This document shows positions 49,131 through 61,300 of a DNA stretch of 64,000 nucleotides, in pieces. Position numbers and translations under genes: made by a program. The DNA comes from Cryptomeria japonica (taxonomy: Eukaryota; Streptophyta; Pinopsida; Cupressales; Cupressaceae), in NCBI RefSeq assembly GCF_030272615.1, contig NC_081408.1, positions 613,539,477 through 613,603,476 of the forward strand. The letters run 5' to 3'. Position 1 is the first letter of the stretch. Every line of letters starts with the position of its first letter. The notes beneath the pieces are model-generated. The model did not search any database, had not been told where the DNA came from, and was given only the letters and a program-made list of their open reading frames with translations.

Positions 49131-49808
49131 TGGAAAACCCAAGAAGGGAAAAAGCATGGAGAATGCTAGTTCTCAATATATAAACACGGGTTAAGGTGAT
49201 TTTGTACAAAGGATAGCTCATTGCCAAGGTGCTCAGTACGAGTGAGCTCACTACCTAGAAAGGCTCACTGCTAGAGAAGAAAGAAAGATAGAGAGAATCC
49301 ACCACTAAAAAAAACTCTGCACTATTGTAACTACTTCTAATGACAAACTGCAACACTATACTCACACAACAATTGGATTATTGCAATCTCACATGTCTTC
49401 AACACACAAAGTCATATCTTGACTCATAAAATCATACACCAACATATATTGTCTCTGAAAAAACATAATCCTCAATGTTGGCTAAGACAGAGATCTAAAA
49501 TAGGTCTCCACTAATCATTCTGGTGGTAGGAAGGAATGAGAAGTATACCTTATTACATCATTCCTCATTGAACATGTCAAATTATTATATATATCACCAA
49601 ACCCAAACCCAAAAAACTCTATTATACATCTTCAATGTCCAGTCCAAAAACCTCAAGCTCTGGACCCATACGGACCCCAAAATAGCATTGAATTATATCT
49701 TTTAAAAAGCCAAAACATACGGTAAATCTAGGAAACCTCCAAACGCTCAACACACCTTATTCAAACACTCTTGCTCAACATACCACATACGGACCTAATC
49801 CAAACCAC
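49131..49808 (-). mobile_element. Copia-type LTR, remaining part (outermost nest layer)
   Basis: Continues the LTR begun at 22453-22597. Starts 'TGGAAAACCCAAGAAGGGAAAAA', which parallels 'TGGAAAACCCGGTAAAGGGAAAAA' in the LTR at 62293-63636. On the minus strand the LTR probably starts at 49808 (TGGTTTGG), because the next minus-strand upstream sequence is 'TTGTCATTGATGTCAAAT', the usual context just before the polypurine tract and 3' LTR of this family. The boundary is approximate. Confidence 0.65.
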
Positions 49809-51012
49809 GAGATTTGACATCAATGACAACACATAACATAATGCTAACAAAACTTGCCCACCCCACACCATTAGAGACATTGTTAAACTTAAAAAGATGC
49901 AATTGCTAGAGAGACCTTAGAATTTCTCTCTCCCCCTCTCCCTCCCTCTCCCTTCCTGCCCCTCTCTCCCTCTCCCTCCACCCTCTCTCTCTCTCCTTCC
50001 CCCACCTCTGTCCCTCTCCCTTTCCCTATCCCCCTCTCTCTCTCATACACACACCATTGGATTCATTCTCTCTCTCCCTCTCTCGCCATTGGAACCATTT
50101 ACATCAAAATTGGGTTTATAGTTCCAAAGTGGATTGACAAGCCAAATGTTGAAGATCTCAAAACAATATATGGCAACCTTGATGTAAAGAAGAGCTTCCC
50201 AATATTGTTATAATTCTCCCTTTATGCCCCAAGAAGGTGGAGTGGGTGAAGGACCAACTTACTCACATTCATCCAAAATTCATCTTGTTTATGTCCAAAA
50301 TTTAAAAGACTCTTCATTCATGAAGATGTTCGAAATTAAAGTCCCTAAGTGAAATAATTCTTTGTGTCCTAGGAAATAACATTTCAAAACGTGAAGAATG
50401 AGGGAAGTGAATCATTTAGTCTCCATCTATTAGCATCCTCGAGGGAAAGTATTCTATGGGAAAACAAGTGGAATCAAGGGATACTTGACTATATTCCCTC
50501 GGGATTTGGTGAATCTTTTCTCTCTCTTCTGAGGAGTGTTATAGGGGTTTCTCCCTCTGTGAGATCATATTTCTTTAAGTGCCTCTCTGTTAATATTCCC
50601 TCTTAAATCAACATTTTTTTGTTTATTAGCGGTTGTATGGATTCGACATAGATGCTCACTTTGTGCAATGAATTGTTAGTAGTTAGTAATTTGGGATCCA
50701 TAGGAAGTAGCTACAAAGCCAAACTTGTGTCTACTTCTATGGACAAGTGGCACAAGATAATAAGAGACAATCCATTGGTTATAGAAGGGATTATTGCACT
50801 ATCACTTCCTTACATAAAAGAAAATGTCAATGAACTTGGAGAGGTGGATATTCCCAAGCTAAATTGCCTCGATGATCCATTGCCTACAGTTTCCTATCCT
50901 ATCATAGAAGATCAAGTTGTAGTTTCTTCAAGAGGAACATGAATGAATTCAATAATGTCCTCCAACGAATTAGGGTGGTTGTTGAGTTTGGAATGGGATG
51001 TGAAATAGTTAG
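49809..51012. other. degenerate sequence with CT-rich tract, possible Copia interior
   Basis: Probably the decayed interior of the minus-strand Copia copy, but I see no RT or integrase. It contains a CT-rich tract (49921-50092). It also contains frames at 50391-50606 and 50652-50942; the second, starting 'MLTLCNELLVVSNLGSIG', encodes 96 residues of ordinary composition with no domain I recognise. Confidence 0.45.
49921..50092. repeat. CT-rich (polypyrimidine) low-complexity tract
   Basis: About 170 bp of CTCTCC/CTCCCT mixtures, almost free of purines on the plus strand. Such tracts can form unusual DNA structures; that is general knowledge, not shown here. Confidence 0.9.
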
Positions 51013-51290
51013 TGTAGACACCTAAAAATGTCTCATTGATCATATACTAATTATTCCTCTAATTGATTAAATAATTATTTAATTAATCTTATTCTTCTAA
51101 GCTCATATTTCTTCACCATCTTACTGATTATTCTATTTCTATTTCTAATCAATTAATCATCTAACCCTTTTCTAAATATTAATTAAATATTTATTATTTA
51201 ATTAATTGTGATTTTAATCCTTTAATTGAATAATATTTATTATTTAATTAAATTCAATTTTCAAATAATTAAATAGTTTGACACTGACAG
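51013..51290 (+). mobile_element. LTR 5' fragment (TGTAGACACC family)
   Basis: Starts TGTAGACACCTAAAAATG, matching the first ~18 bp of the LTRs at 20853, 22738, 37501 and 46332, followed by ATTAATTAA-rich sequence like theirs. It lacks the TATA region and the 3' end and abuts gypsy pol sequence, so it is a truncated or rearranged copy. Confidence 0.65.
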
Positions 51291-51339
51291 AGAATGTAAA
51301 TTCAAGTAGATGGGTGTAGGATTTGTTGAAGGAGCTGAT

Positions 51340-53024
51340 CTAGGAGATCTTGAGCCCTTGTGCAGTATCCATTGTCTTGGCACCAAAAAAAACATAGGCA
51401 ATGGAAGATGTGTACTAATTCAAGAGCCATTAACAAGATCGCAATCAAATGCTAGTTTCCTTTACCAAGGATGGATGGCATTAAAGAATATTTGAGTGGT
51501 GCAAGATAGTTCATCAAGATTGATCTCAGAAATTGATACCATCATATCATAATTTTAAGGTGATGAATGGAAAACTGCATTCAATATCAACGAAGGATTG
51601 TATGAGTGGCTAGTCCTTCCCTTTGGAATCACTAATGCACCAAGCACATTCATGTTGTTTATAAATGAAGTGCTTAAAGATTTTCTAGGTAAGTTCCTCA
51701 TTGTTTACCTAGATGACATTTTGATTTTCAGTAGGACAAGAGAAGAACACATTCAACACATTAGACAAGTGTTTCAGTGGCCAAGGGAAGAGAAGTTATT
51801 GATCAACACTAAGAAATGTATTTTCCTAGAGAGAAAGCTAATTTATTTGGGATTTTTTTATCTCTACGGAATAATTGAAGATAGATCTAGATAAGATGAG
51901 AGAAATTGTGCAATGGCCAATGCTAATAGACATTGGAGAGGTAAGATCTTTTCATGCTTGACAAGATTTTATAGGAAGTTCATCAAGAATTTTAGCACCA
52001 TCTACCTACCAATGACAAAGACCATGAGAGGAGACTAGAAGAAATTTAAGTGGACATATGGAGCACAAAATATCTTTGAGTTGTTGAAGAAATAAGTGAT
52101 GGAGAAACTAGTACTAGCCTTACTTGATTTCAACAAAGTCTTTCAAGTGGATTGTGATGCCAACCTTAATGGTGTTGGAGAAATGATAAGTTGGGAAGGA
52201 AGACCAATTGAATATTTCATTGAGAAACTAAATGATTCCTATAGGAGATATTAAGTTTGTGATCAAGAATTTTATTCCATAATTCAAGCCCTAAAGAAGT
52301 GAAGGCGCTACTTACTACCAAAGCAATTTTGTGTTATATATTGAACACCAAGCTCTCTAGTACCTAAATAGTCAAGGTAAGTTGAACCAAAGGCATATGA
52401 AATTGGTAGAATTCATGTAAAGCTATACATTCATCTTGAAGCACCAGAGTGGGAAATTAAACAATGTTTTATGTGCATCAAGTAGAAGAAGAAACATGGT
52501 AATGTAAATGAGGATGAAAGTGATAGGGTTTGATGAGTTGAAGCATGTGTATTAGACTACTAATTTTTTACAAAGTCTTGGAAGGGAAATGACACGCTTG
52601 TGACTGATAGAAGAAAGTGTCTCAATTAATTTATTCAATATGACATATTCAAAGGGAACCAATTATGTATTCCTAGGATTTCAATGCGAGAGAATCTGAT
52701 CAAAGAGAAGCACTCCAAAGGATTAGCAAGATATACTGGCATTGACAAAATTGCATCCTTGGTGAGTGAGAATTACTTTTGACCTTAAATCTATAAGGAT
52801 GTCAATAAATATATTGAGTGTAGGACCTATCAGATGGCTAAGGAAACTAATCAAAATGTCAGTTTGTATCAACCTCTTCCAGTTTTTGGAAATACTTTGA
52901 GAGGACATCAACATAGACTTTATGTTAGGATTTCCAAGGACCTATAGAGGGCATGACTTGATAATTTTAGTATTGGATTGATTCTCCAAGATCATGCATT
53001 TCATTTTATATAAGAAGACTCATG
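51340..53024 (+). pseudogene. Ty3/gypsy (chromovirus-like) RT, RNase H and integrase remnants
   Basis: Decayed pol in several frames. RT landmarks: 'CAVSIVLAPKK' (about 51360), 'KIDLRN' (about 51517), '[20 protein letters not shown]' (51595-51655) and '[10 protein letters not shown]' (YLDD at 51706-51717). RNase H: 'VDCDANLNGVG' and 'RPIEYF' (52150-52220). Integrase: 'GIDKIASLVSENYF' and 'YIECRTYQMAKETN' (52740-52855), then 'DWFSKIMHF' (about 52975). The [11 protein letters not shown] block and this integrase spacing fit chromoviruses rather than Tat. Many stops are present. The reading is cut at about 53024-53036 by the PLE. Confidence 0.88.
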
Positions 53025-53054
53025 ATGTTCTACACAATGCTAATATGTTCTATT

Positions 53055-53134
53055 ATGTTGAGCTTTTGGATTCAACTACGTATATTTTGTTTGCATCAAC
53101 GTTTCAGATCACACTCCGTTATCCATCATCATCA
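53055..53134 (-). repeat. PLE terminal segment, left (inverted), with hammerhead-like core
   Basis: The reverse complement matches 56040-56115 at about 85%. Read on the minus strand it contains ATGATGA (53132-53126; canonical CTGATGA with one change), a weaker stem and an exact GAAAC (53105-53101). Confidence 0.7.
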
Positions 53135-53136
53135 AT

Positions 53137-53791
53137 TTTTTTGTTCAAACAAAAAATTTGATAGCAATGACCTCTTAGTGATCTTTGATGTTGTTTCCCT
53201 TTTTACCAAAGTCCCCCTTCTCGATTCTATTGAGATTGTCAAGTGCAAAACTAATGATGAGATAGTCTCCTTGGTTGAGCTTTGTCTTAGGTCCACTTTC
53301 TTTTCTTTTCAGGGCATTATCTATGAGCAAGTAGATGGAATTGTGATGGGTTCTCATCTCTCTCCTATTATAGCTAACCTTTACATGGAGCATTTTGAAG
53401 AGTCTGCCCTCTCGTCCTTCCTTCTCAAACCTAAGTGGTGGAAACATTATGTAGATGATACAAATGTTTGTTGGCCAAACTTGAAGAGTTCCACTCCCAC
53501 CTTAATAGTTTGGCCCCTTGTATCTCTTTCACCAAAGATATTGAGTCAGACAACCATCTCCCCTTCTTTGATATTTTGCTCTCTAGGAATCCTGATGGTA
53601 CCCTATCCCATACCGTTTACCGCAAATCCACCCACAATGATCTTTACCTTCACTTTTCTTCCCACCACCACCCAGCCCAAAAAGATAGCATCCTCAAAAC
53701 CTTGACCTCTCATGCTCTTCGTATTTGTGATGATACTAACTTAAACCAGGAGCTAGAATACCTTCACCATGTCTTCCTATTGAATGGTTAA
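53137..53791 (+). pseudogene. PLE reverse transcriptase
   Basis: The readable part begins inside the RT: 'FDVVSLFTKVPLLDSIEIV' (motif A, about 53185-53240), 'LCLRSTFFSFQGIIYEQVDG' (53280-53340), 'IVMGSHLSPIIANLYMEHFE' (53340-53400) and 'YVDDT' (YVDD at 53448-53459). After a frameshift near 53465 the thumb-like part continues: 'LPFFDILLSRNPDGTLSHTV', 'YRKSTHNDLYLHFSSHHHP' and 'KTLTSHALRICDD' (53560-53740). These are diagnostic of Penelope RTs. Catalytic Asp residues are present, but the 5' part of the ORF (the N-terminal region and RT motifs before A) is missing. A stop at 53789 separates it from the endonuclease frame. Confidence 0.93.
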
Positions 53792-54317
53792 AGCAATAAG
53801 CAAATCTCTAGAACCTTCAACCAACTCAAGTCCTCTTGCTCTTCTAAACCTAAATCATCCACTCCCTTCATTCCTCCCACAGCCACCCTTCCTTGCATTG
53901 CAAGCCTTTCCCATAAGATCTCCAAAATCCTCCTCAATAAGGGCATTCAATGTGCTTTCAAGCCTTGTTCCACCTCGAGGTCCTTCTCTTAAAGACCCTA
54001 AAGATAACTTCCTAGACTCTGGAGTCTATAAAGTTGTCTATTATTGTGACATCCCATACATAGGTGAAACTGGTCATTTTTTCAAAACTCGGATCAAAGA
54101 ACACAATGCAGACATCAAACATGAGTGTGTTCTTAATTCTGCTTTGGCTGACCACTCCTTCACCACCAAACACCATATTTGTTTAGAGCATACCCAAATC
54201 ATTTCCAAAGAAGATAATTTCTTCAAAAGGAAGCTCAAGGAGGACATAGAAATTAGTAACTACCCTTCTAACCTAAATCACAATGAGGGATTGGTATCCT
54301 CTTTAATTTGGCCTTAG
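53784..54317 (+). pseudogene. PLE GIY-YIG endonuclease domain
   Basis: The frame overlaps the RT frame by 8 nt in another phase. After about 80 residues of linker it reads 'SGVYKVVYYCDIPYIGETG' (about 54029-54085): GVY for GIY, and YIG intact. The catalytic Arg and neighbouring residues follow in 'KTRIKEHNADI', and downstream come 'ADHSFTTKHH' and a C-terminal 'SNYPSNLNHNEGL' with the possible Glu. The Cys pair usually found around this domain is incomplete. In PLEs this nuclease nicks target DNA. Family lengths fit. The ORF ends with TAG at 54315-54317. Confidence 0.92.
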
Positions 54318-54325
54318 AATCCCGT

Positions 54326-55559
<1,234 letters not shown>

Positions 55560-56033
55560 TATGTATGTACACACAACACACCCATATATACATATATATT
55601 GCACGCACACACAGACATGTGTGTGTGTGTGTCTATGTGTAGTTGATGCTTGACATTTCATATTGACAAATGATACATTATGGTTTCGTGTGGATGATGA
55701 TACATTCAAGATTGTTATGGTGATGGACAAATGTTTGGTTATCTTTATGCATTCTTATATACATGTTGAGGTTTATATCTGCCCATGACGATATATATTT
55801 GTTTCCTTTTGTGCTTTTATGCACCCTCTTATTCATTAGCTTTTTTTTTGTATGGGTTTGTTACTTTCTTTCTTAGCCATCTTTATGCTCCTTTCTTTTT
55901 TCTATTCTTGATTTATTTTTTACTTTTTATTTTTTACTCCTAGTTAGTTGTGCATCTCATCTACCCTCTCCTCTCCCTTTTAAGCTATCTAGTTTGCAAT
56001 TTATCCATTTTTCTCATATTTCCTCTCTTTCAT
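55560..56033. other. PLE 3' part, no gene
   Basis: T-rich sequence between the inverted arm and the right terminal segment, with TTTTT-rich stretches and no ORF. It may be PLE untranslated or pLTR sequence. Confidence 0.5.
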
Positions 56034-56066
56034 CCTGATGATGGATCATGGAGTGTGATCCAAAAC
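56034..56066 (+). ncRNA. candidate hammerhead ribozyme core in PLE right terminal segment
   Basis: CTGATGA (56035-56041) is the exact first core strand. A perfect 6-bp stem II follows (GGATCA 56043-56048 with TGATCC 56056-56061, loop TGGAGTG). Then AAAAC (56062-56066) stands where GAAAC is canonical; the other, inverted segment has GAAAC. Hammerhead motifs in PLE terminal repeats are known from animals and other eukaryotes. Stem III and the cleavage site are not clear by eye, and the core substitution suggests this copy is inactive. Confidence 0.55.
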
Positions 56067-56161
56067 ATTGATGCAAACAAAATATACACGGATGAATCTA
56101 GAAGCTCAACATAATATTCTAGTGTGTGGCCTTTTTTCTTGAGGCATGTATGTTCTATACA

Positions 56162-56337
56162 TTTTGTGTGTCTTTGAACCATATTCACCAATTGATAAAA
56201 TATTTGTTGTTTGAGTAAGGCATAGACCAGATAATGGAAGGTGATAAACCCCGGTCAATCATTGGATGTGGCTGCGAGGGTTCCATGCTAAAACATATTT
56301 GTCAAAGTAATCTTTTGCTAATTGGAATTTATCAATG
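56162..56337. other. flank between PLE and LINE copy 2
   Basis: 175 bp without a recognised feature. It may be a remnant of the gypsy element interrupted by the PLE, but I could not read integrase in it. Confidence 0.4.
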
Positions 56338-56532
56338 TTTTTTTATAATGGGAAAAACGGGTTTTGAAGGGACCCTAAAACCCTTTACAAAAGATCCTTA
56401 AGAAATTAAAGCATTATGAAACATGAATAAATAAACAACTAAAAAACTAGCATAGAAACGTGCAATATCCAGCATAAAAGCCCCAAAGAACCAGCAACGT
56501 CCAGCCAAAACAGACAAAAGACAGAAAACAAA

Positions 56533-58315
56533 CTACTTAATGTTTTTTAGGGTATTAGCGAGATTCTCGCTAATCCCATGCAATTCTTTAATACTATCCC
56601 TAAGTTTAGGGATTTCCTTAGAAGAGGCCACCACAGCTTTCTTCATGCTCGCCCTTGTTCTCTTTGTCATGCCACAAAGAGCACTTTCCATAGTCCCTGT
56701 CTCAATTGCACCCTCATCAATATCAAGGTCCATGATGGGTTTGGGAGTGCTGGAGCCCTCAAGGACCTTAGAGATTTCCTCTAAGTTCTTAGTAACAGTG
56801 GCAAGGATATCCAGAATCATTACCAAAAGGTTTTTCATAGCAGTTTTTCCTTCCTCCAGATTACCAATCTAAGCTTCCAGCTTCTTTGCTTTTTCCTCCA
56901 TATCCTTCTTCCACTGCTCTTGGTCCCTATCATCTTTCTTCATTTTCTCTTCCCACTGCTTCCCATTTTTTTCCAGGTTCTTAATTCCTTCATAAGCCCA
57001 CCTGTTAAAACCCATTCTAGCCTCAAATAGATTTTTGAGATTATCCAGAATTAACCCTTCTCCAGCATAATACTTATCCTTGCTCAAATTCTCCTTGTCC
57101 ATCTCCTGCTCAAATTCCTTATTCTTCTCCTGCTCAATATCCATTTCTTTTTCCTCATTAATCTTATTGTCCCACTCCTCCATTGGCTAGCTATTGACAG
57201 TACCTAAACTAACACTGTGGGTAGGATTATCATGATCAAAAACGTCCTCAGCTCCTCCTTCCTCTTCTTTCCAGCTTTCCTCTCCTCCAGACTCATCAGT
57301 TTCCATCTCACTACCATCTTTTCTGATATCCTCTAAGTCAATCTCCGTCTCCTTTTGATTATCCTTGTCCTCCTGAATTTTCACCCCAGTAGCTTTTTTG
57401 CCCTTTTTGCTCTGAGTCGACTCTTCCTTGCTAGGCTCGCCTTCCTCCATCTTCCTCTTACCTTTCCCCAGAGACACAGACAATCTCTTATTTTCCTGGA
57501 TAGCAAGAATTTTGTAGTGCTCATAAATGAGCAAAATGAGGCCACAATGAAGCACCGGAGTCGAAGGGTTCTTGCTATGCTTATTAAGAGACCTCGACAG
57601 AGACCTGAAGAGGTAGTAGGGTAGGGAAATCCTCTTCTCATGCCTGAAATGATTTGAAAGCACAAAATGGTATGTGTGGACCCTAGTAAAACGACCCTCC
57701 ATGGTAATGTATTCTTTAATAGCATTCAACACACAACCCCAAATTTTCTTAATGTTGGAAGCATCATAATACCTCTCGTAGCTTTACCAATTTTTTCCCT
57801 CTCCTTCTCTTTGCACGGAAAAAGCTTAACCGCATTATTAGAAACTTTCAAGTCTCTAAAAAAATTAAGACCTGAGTGGGGCATACCTGTTACCGTCGCA
57901 ATGAGGTCTGCATCTAGCTTGAATCTCACACCATGAATTTTGAAAGAACCGTTAATCCAGTTTTCAGTGACTTTAGTGACTGCTAGGTTAACTCTGCCTT
58001 TATCATAATTGACCAGCTTCTCCATGAAATTTGTCATGAACCCTTTCTCCAACTTAGTCCATACCTTTGGCATTTCCTTCCATCTAGAAATGTTATATGG
58101 TTCCTCTCTCCTTAGATCCCCCCCCCATTTTCAAATTCATTATACCAAGTCTATTCTTCTACAATTTCAGAGCTTTCTGCCAAATGACTCGAAAATTTGA
58201 AAATGTTAACCCACAATGTGTGCGGAAGATTAATAGCCCTAATTAGGATTCTACCATTCTGTCGTGTCATCATTACCTTTCTATAAATGTGAAGATTACT
58301 CATTAAATCTTTCAT
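56533..58315 (-). pseudogene. third ORF of LINE copy 2 (globular domain, acidic linker, coiled coil)
   Basis: ATG at 58315 lies two bases after the RNase H stop (TAA-TC-ATG). The frame has a TAG and a TAA in the first 90 codons, then frame changes near 58070 and 57730, and reads on to a TAA at 56533, about 590 residues in all. A globular part ('FKIHGVRFKLDADLIATVTG', 'EGRFTRVHTYHFVLSNHFRH', 'VLHCGLILLIYEHYKIL') matches the third ORF of LINE copy 1. It is followed by a Lys/Glu/Ser-rich linker (57500-57200), a strongly charged helical region (57183-56869) and a Thr/Asn/Leu helical tail. The composition suggests a coiled-coil protein. Function unknown; weak resemblance to plant mobile/transposon-protein domains only. 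Confidence 0.75.
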
Positions 58316-58317
58316 GA

Positions 58318-61300
58318 TTAATCGTTCAATCCATCTTTCCCCATGAATATGTCCTTTCTTATAAGATCTTTAATATTAAAATTAATATTAACTTCCCCAT
58401 ACCATATACTTTGAACTTCGGAAATTATGCCTAGGTTTGCTAGACCATCCGCAACCAATTTTTTTTCTCTAAAGGCATGTTCAATTATAATAAATTTAAA
58501 GCTAGCAATAATTTCTCTAGCTTTAAAAATTATATTTTCTATAGACCACGATGGCTCAGTTTCTCCCTTAAGGCACTTAATAATGTTTAGAGAGTCTCCC
58601 TCTAGCCATAAGTTGTCATGATTTAGATTTTTTGCAATAATCGAAGTATTCAAAGCTGCAAAGGCTTCAACATAATGACTGGTTTGATTACCCAGAGGTC
58701 CTGCAACTGCCACAAGGCAACTTCCAGAAAAATTCCTGACAATGCCCCCATAACCAGCTTTACCCAGGTTCCCCTTAGACGCCCCATCAAAGTTGGCCTT
58801 AATCCATCCCTGAGACAAAAAGCACCAAACAAGACCATCCCTACCCTTACCCTTACTAGATTTGAAATTAGAGAGGTTCCATCTGTCATTAAAGTCCTCT
58901 TAGCGGCTAGACCATGATCAGTTCCATTTAAACATTCAAATATCCCTCTATAGATTTTATCCACCACTACTCCAAGGTTAGCACTTTTATCCCTAAAAAT
59001 CTTATTGTTGCGCTCCTTCCAGATATTCCATATAACATTAGGGAGAGTACGTTTCCACAGCTCAACATTCTTAGGGTTGGAATTAGGACAGTACCATTGC
59101 TGCCAGAACTCCCCTAGAGAGTTCGGGAAAACCCAGCTCAGCTTCCACCTACTAAAAATAATATTCCAGATTTCTTGACTGAAAGTGCACTGGTAGCGGA
59201 TGTGACAAGAAGACTCCTCTTCCCTGCAACAAAGAGAACACCTGTTAGGACACACAAATCCATGCTTTTGGAGGTTATCAAGAGTCAGCACCTTGTTTTG
59301 GATAAAAATCCAAAAGAAGATATTAATTTTAGGTATCAACTTCTTTATCCACACTTTAGCCCATAAAGGAATCTCTTCCAGAACTTTGTTGTGAATAGTC
59401 ACCGCCGAAGACATAGAATAATTCCCATCTGAAGTCTCCCTCCAAATCAAACTATCCTCCACATTGTCCCTAAAATTTTTAGAAGAAAGCATAATGTCAA
59501 GAAACTTTAATCCCAGACATTGTTGGCTGAACTCAATCCACTTCCTGATTCTCCAGTAGTCTCTAATAGAGCCACCATACCTAATTTTGAACCAATCTCT
59601 TCATTCCTTAAGGATAGGAATATCCTCTAGAGGTTTATCCAAGAGCCATCTATCTTCCCAAAATCTAATAATTCTTCCATTCCTCAATTTCCACATTCTT
59701 CCAGCTGTAGACCAACTTTTAGTCATTTGAACTGCATTCCAAATTGTAGAGCCTTCAATAAAAAAATATTTTTCCAGAAATTCTTCTTCAGATGGTTGCA
59801 TATAAAGGTATTTCTTTTTCCAAATTAAATTTCATTCTCTCTCCTCCCCTTTCATTCTCCAAATTTGTTTAGATAACAAGGCATTATTCATAGAAATAAT
59901 ATTCCTTAAACCCAACCCCCCAAAAGCCTTAGGAGTACAAATTTTATTCCAAGCAATAAGGGGTATTCTATTTTTGTCTTTCACTCCCGACCAAAGGAAT
60001 TTTTTTTAATTCTTTCAATTGCCTCCGCAAACTTTCTGGGGATTTTAAACAGACTAAGGGCATAAATAGGCAAGTTTTGAAGAGTAGCTTTAAGCAGCGT
60101 TACCTTGCCCGCTTGGCTAAGGATGGCTCCTTTCCAACCAACCAATTTAGAATTGAATCTATCAACCAGCTTCATCCAGAAATTCTTTGAAGGCTTTAAA
60201 CAAAGTGGAAGCCCCAAATAGGTTGAAGGAAACTTTGCAACTTTTCCTCCAAGGATTCTTTCAATCCTTATTTGTCTTTCAACAAGGGTATTGATGAAGA
60301 ACAAAGAGCTCTTATCCCAATTAATTTTTTTGGCCAGAAGCAGTTTCATAGGAGTCCATAACATTCTTCATATTTCTTGCTTCCCTAATATTAGCTTCCC
60401 CCATAGTAATCGAATCATCAACAAACTATTCATGAGTATAGGTTATGTTGGAAGATGAAGGTTTAAGGCCTTTGATTTTTCCATCTTCCACATTTTTTAT
60501 AATATATTTGTCTAAACTTTCAGCTAAAATAGTGAACAAGATAGGAGAGATGGGATCCCCCTATCTTAGACCTCTAGAACTTTTGAAGAAACTTGAGGGG
60601 GATCCATTAACAATAACAACACAGGTGGAAGTTCTAGTCAACTGGGAGCAGAGATGAATCACTTTTTCCCCAAACCCAAAAGCTTTCATAATTCTGAAAA
60701 GGAATTGCCAATTCACTCTATCATAGGCTTTAGACACATCCAACTTAAGAAAAAAACCCTGATTTTTTGCAGCGGTAAAAGAGTGAATATTTTCATGAAA
60801 TGAAATAATAGAATCCAGAATCTGTCTACCAGGGACAAAAGCATTATGCTGAGCTGAAATAATCCTAGGAAGAATATCTAGCATTCTAGAAGTAAGAACC
60901 TTAGAGATAATCTTGTAAACAAAATTACAAAGACTAATAGGTCTGAACTTATTAAGAGAGTCAGCTCCAGAAACCTTCAGAATAAGAATGATGAAGGTCG
61001 CATTCAATTCCTTTAAAAGCCTCCTTGAACAAATAATTCTTTGACTCCATTACAGATATCAGTCTCCATAATATGCCAAAAGATTTGGAAGAAGAACATT
61101 GGAAATCCATCTGGACCAGGAGACTTATCTCCTTGAAAAGAAAACACCGCCTTTTTGATTTCCTAATTAGAAGGGATCCTAGAGAGATTTTTGTTGTCAT
61201 CCTCATTTAAAATGGGAGGGATAGCCTACACAAGAAGGTCTTGATTTCTAAAATCCAGATCGTCCACCCCTCCCAGCAGATTGTTGAAAAAATTCAAAGC

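Noticed and set aside
56309-56318. AATCTTTTGC at 56309-56318 and 62074-62083 as target duplication of LINE copy 2
   Set aside because: Neither copy is directly adjacent to an element end (about 20 bp and 60 bp away); a 10-bp AT-rich match is likely by chance.
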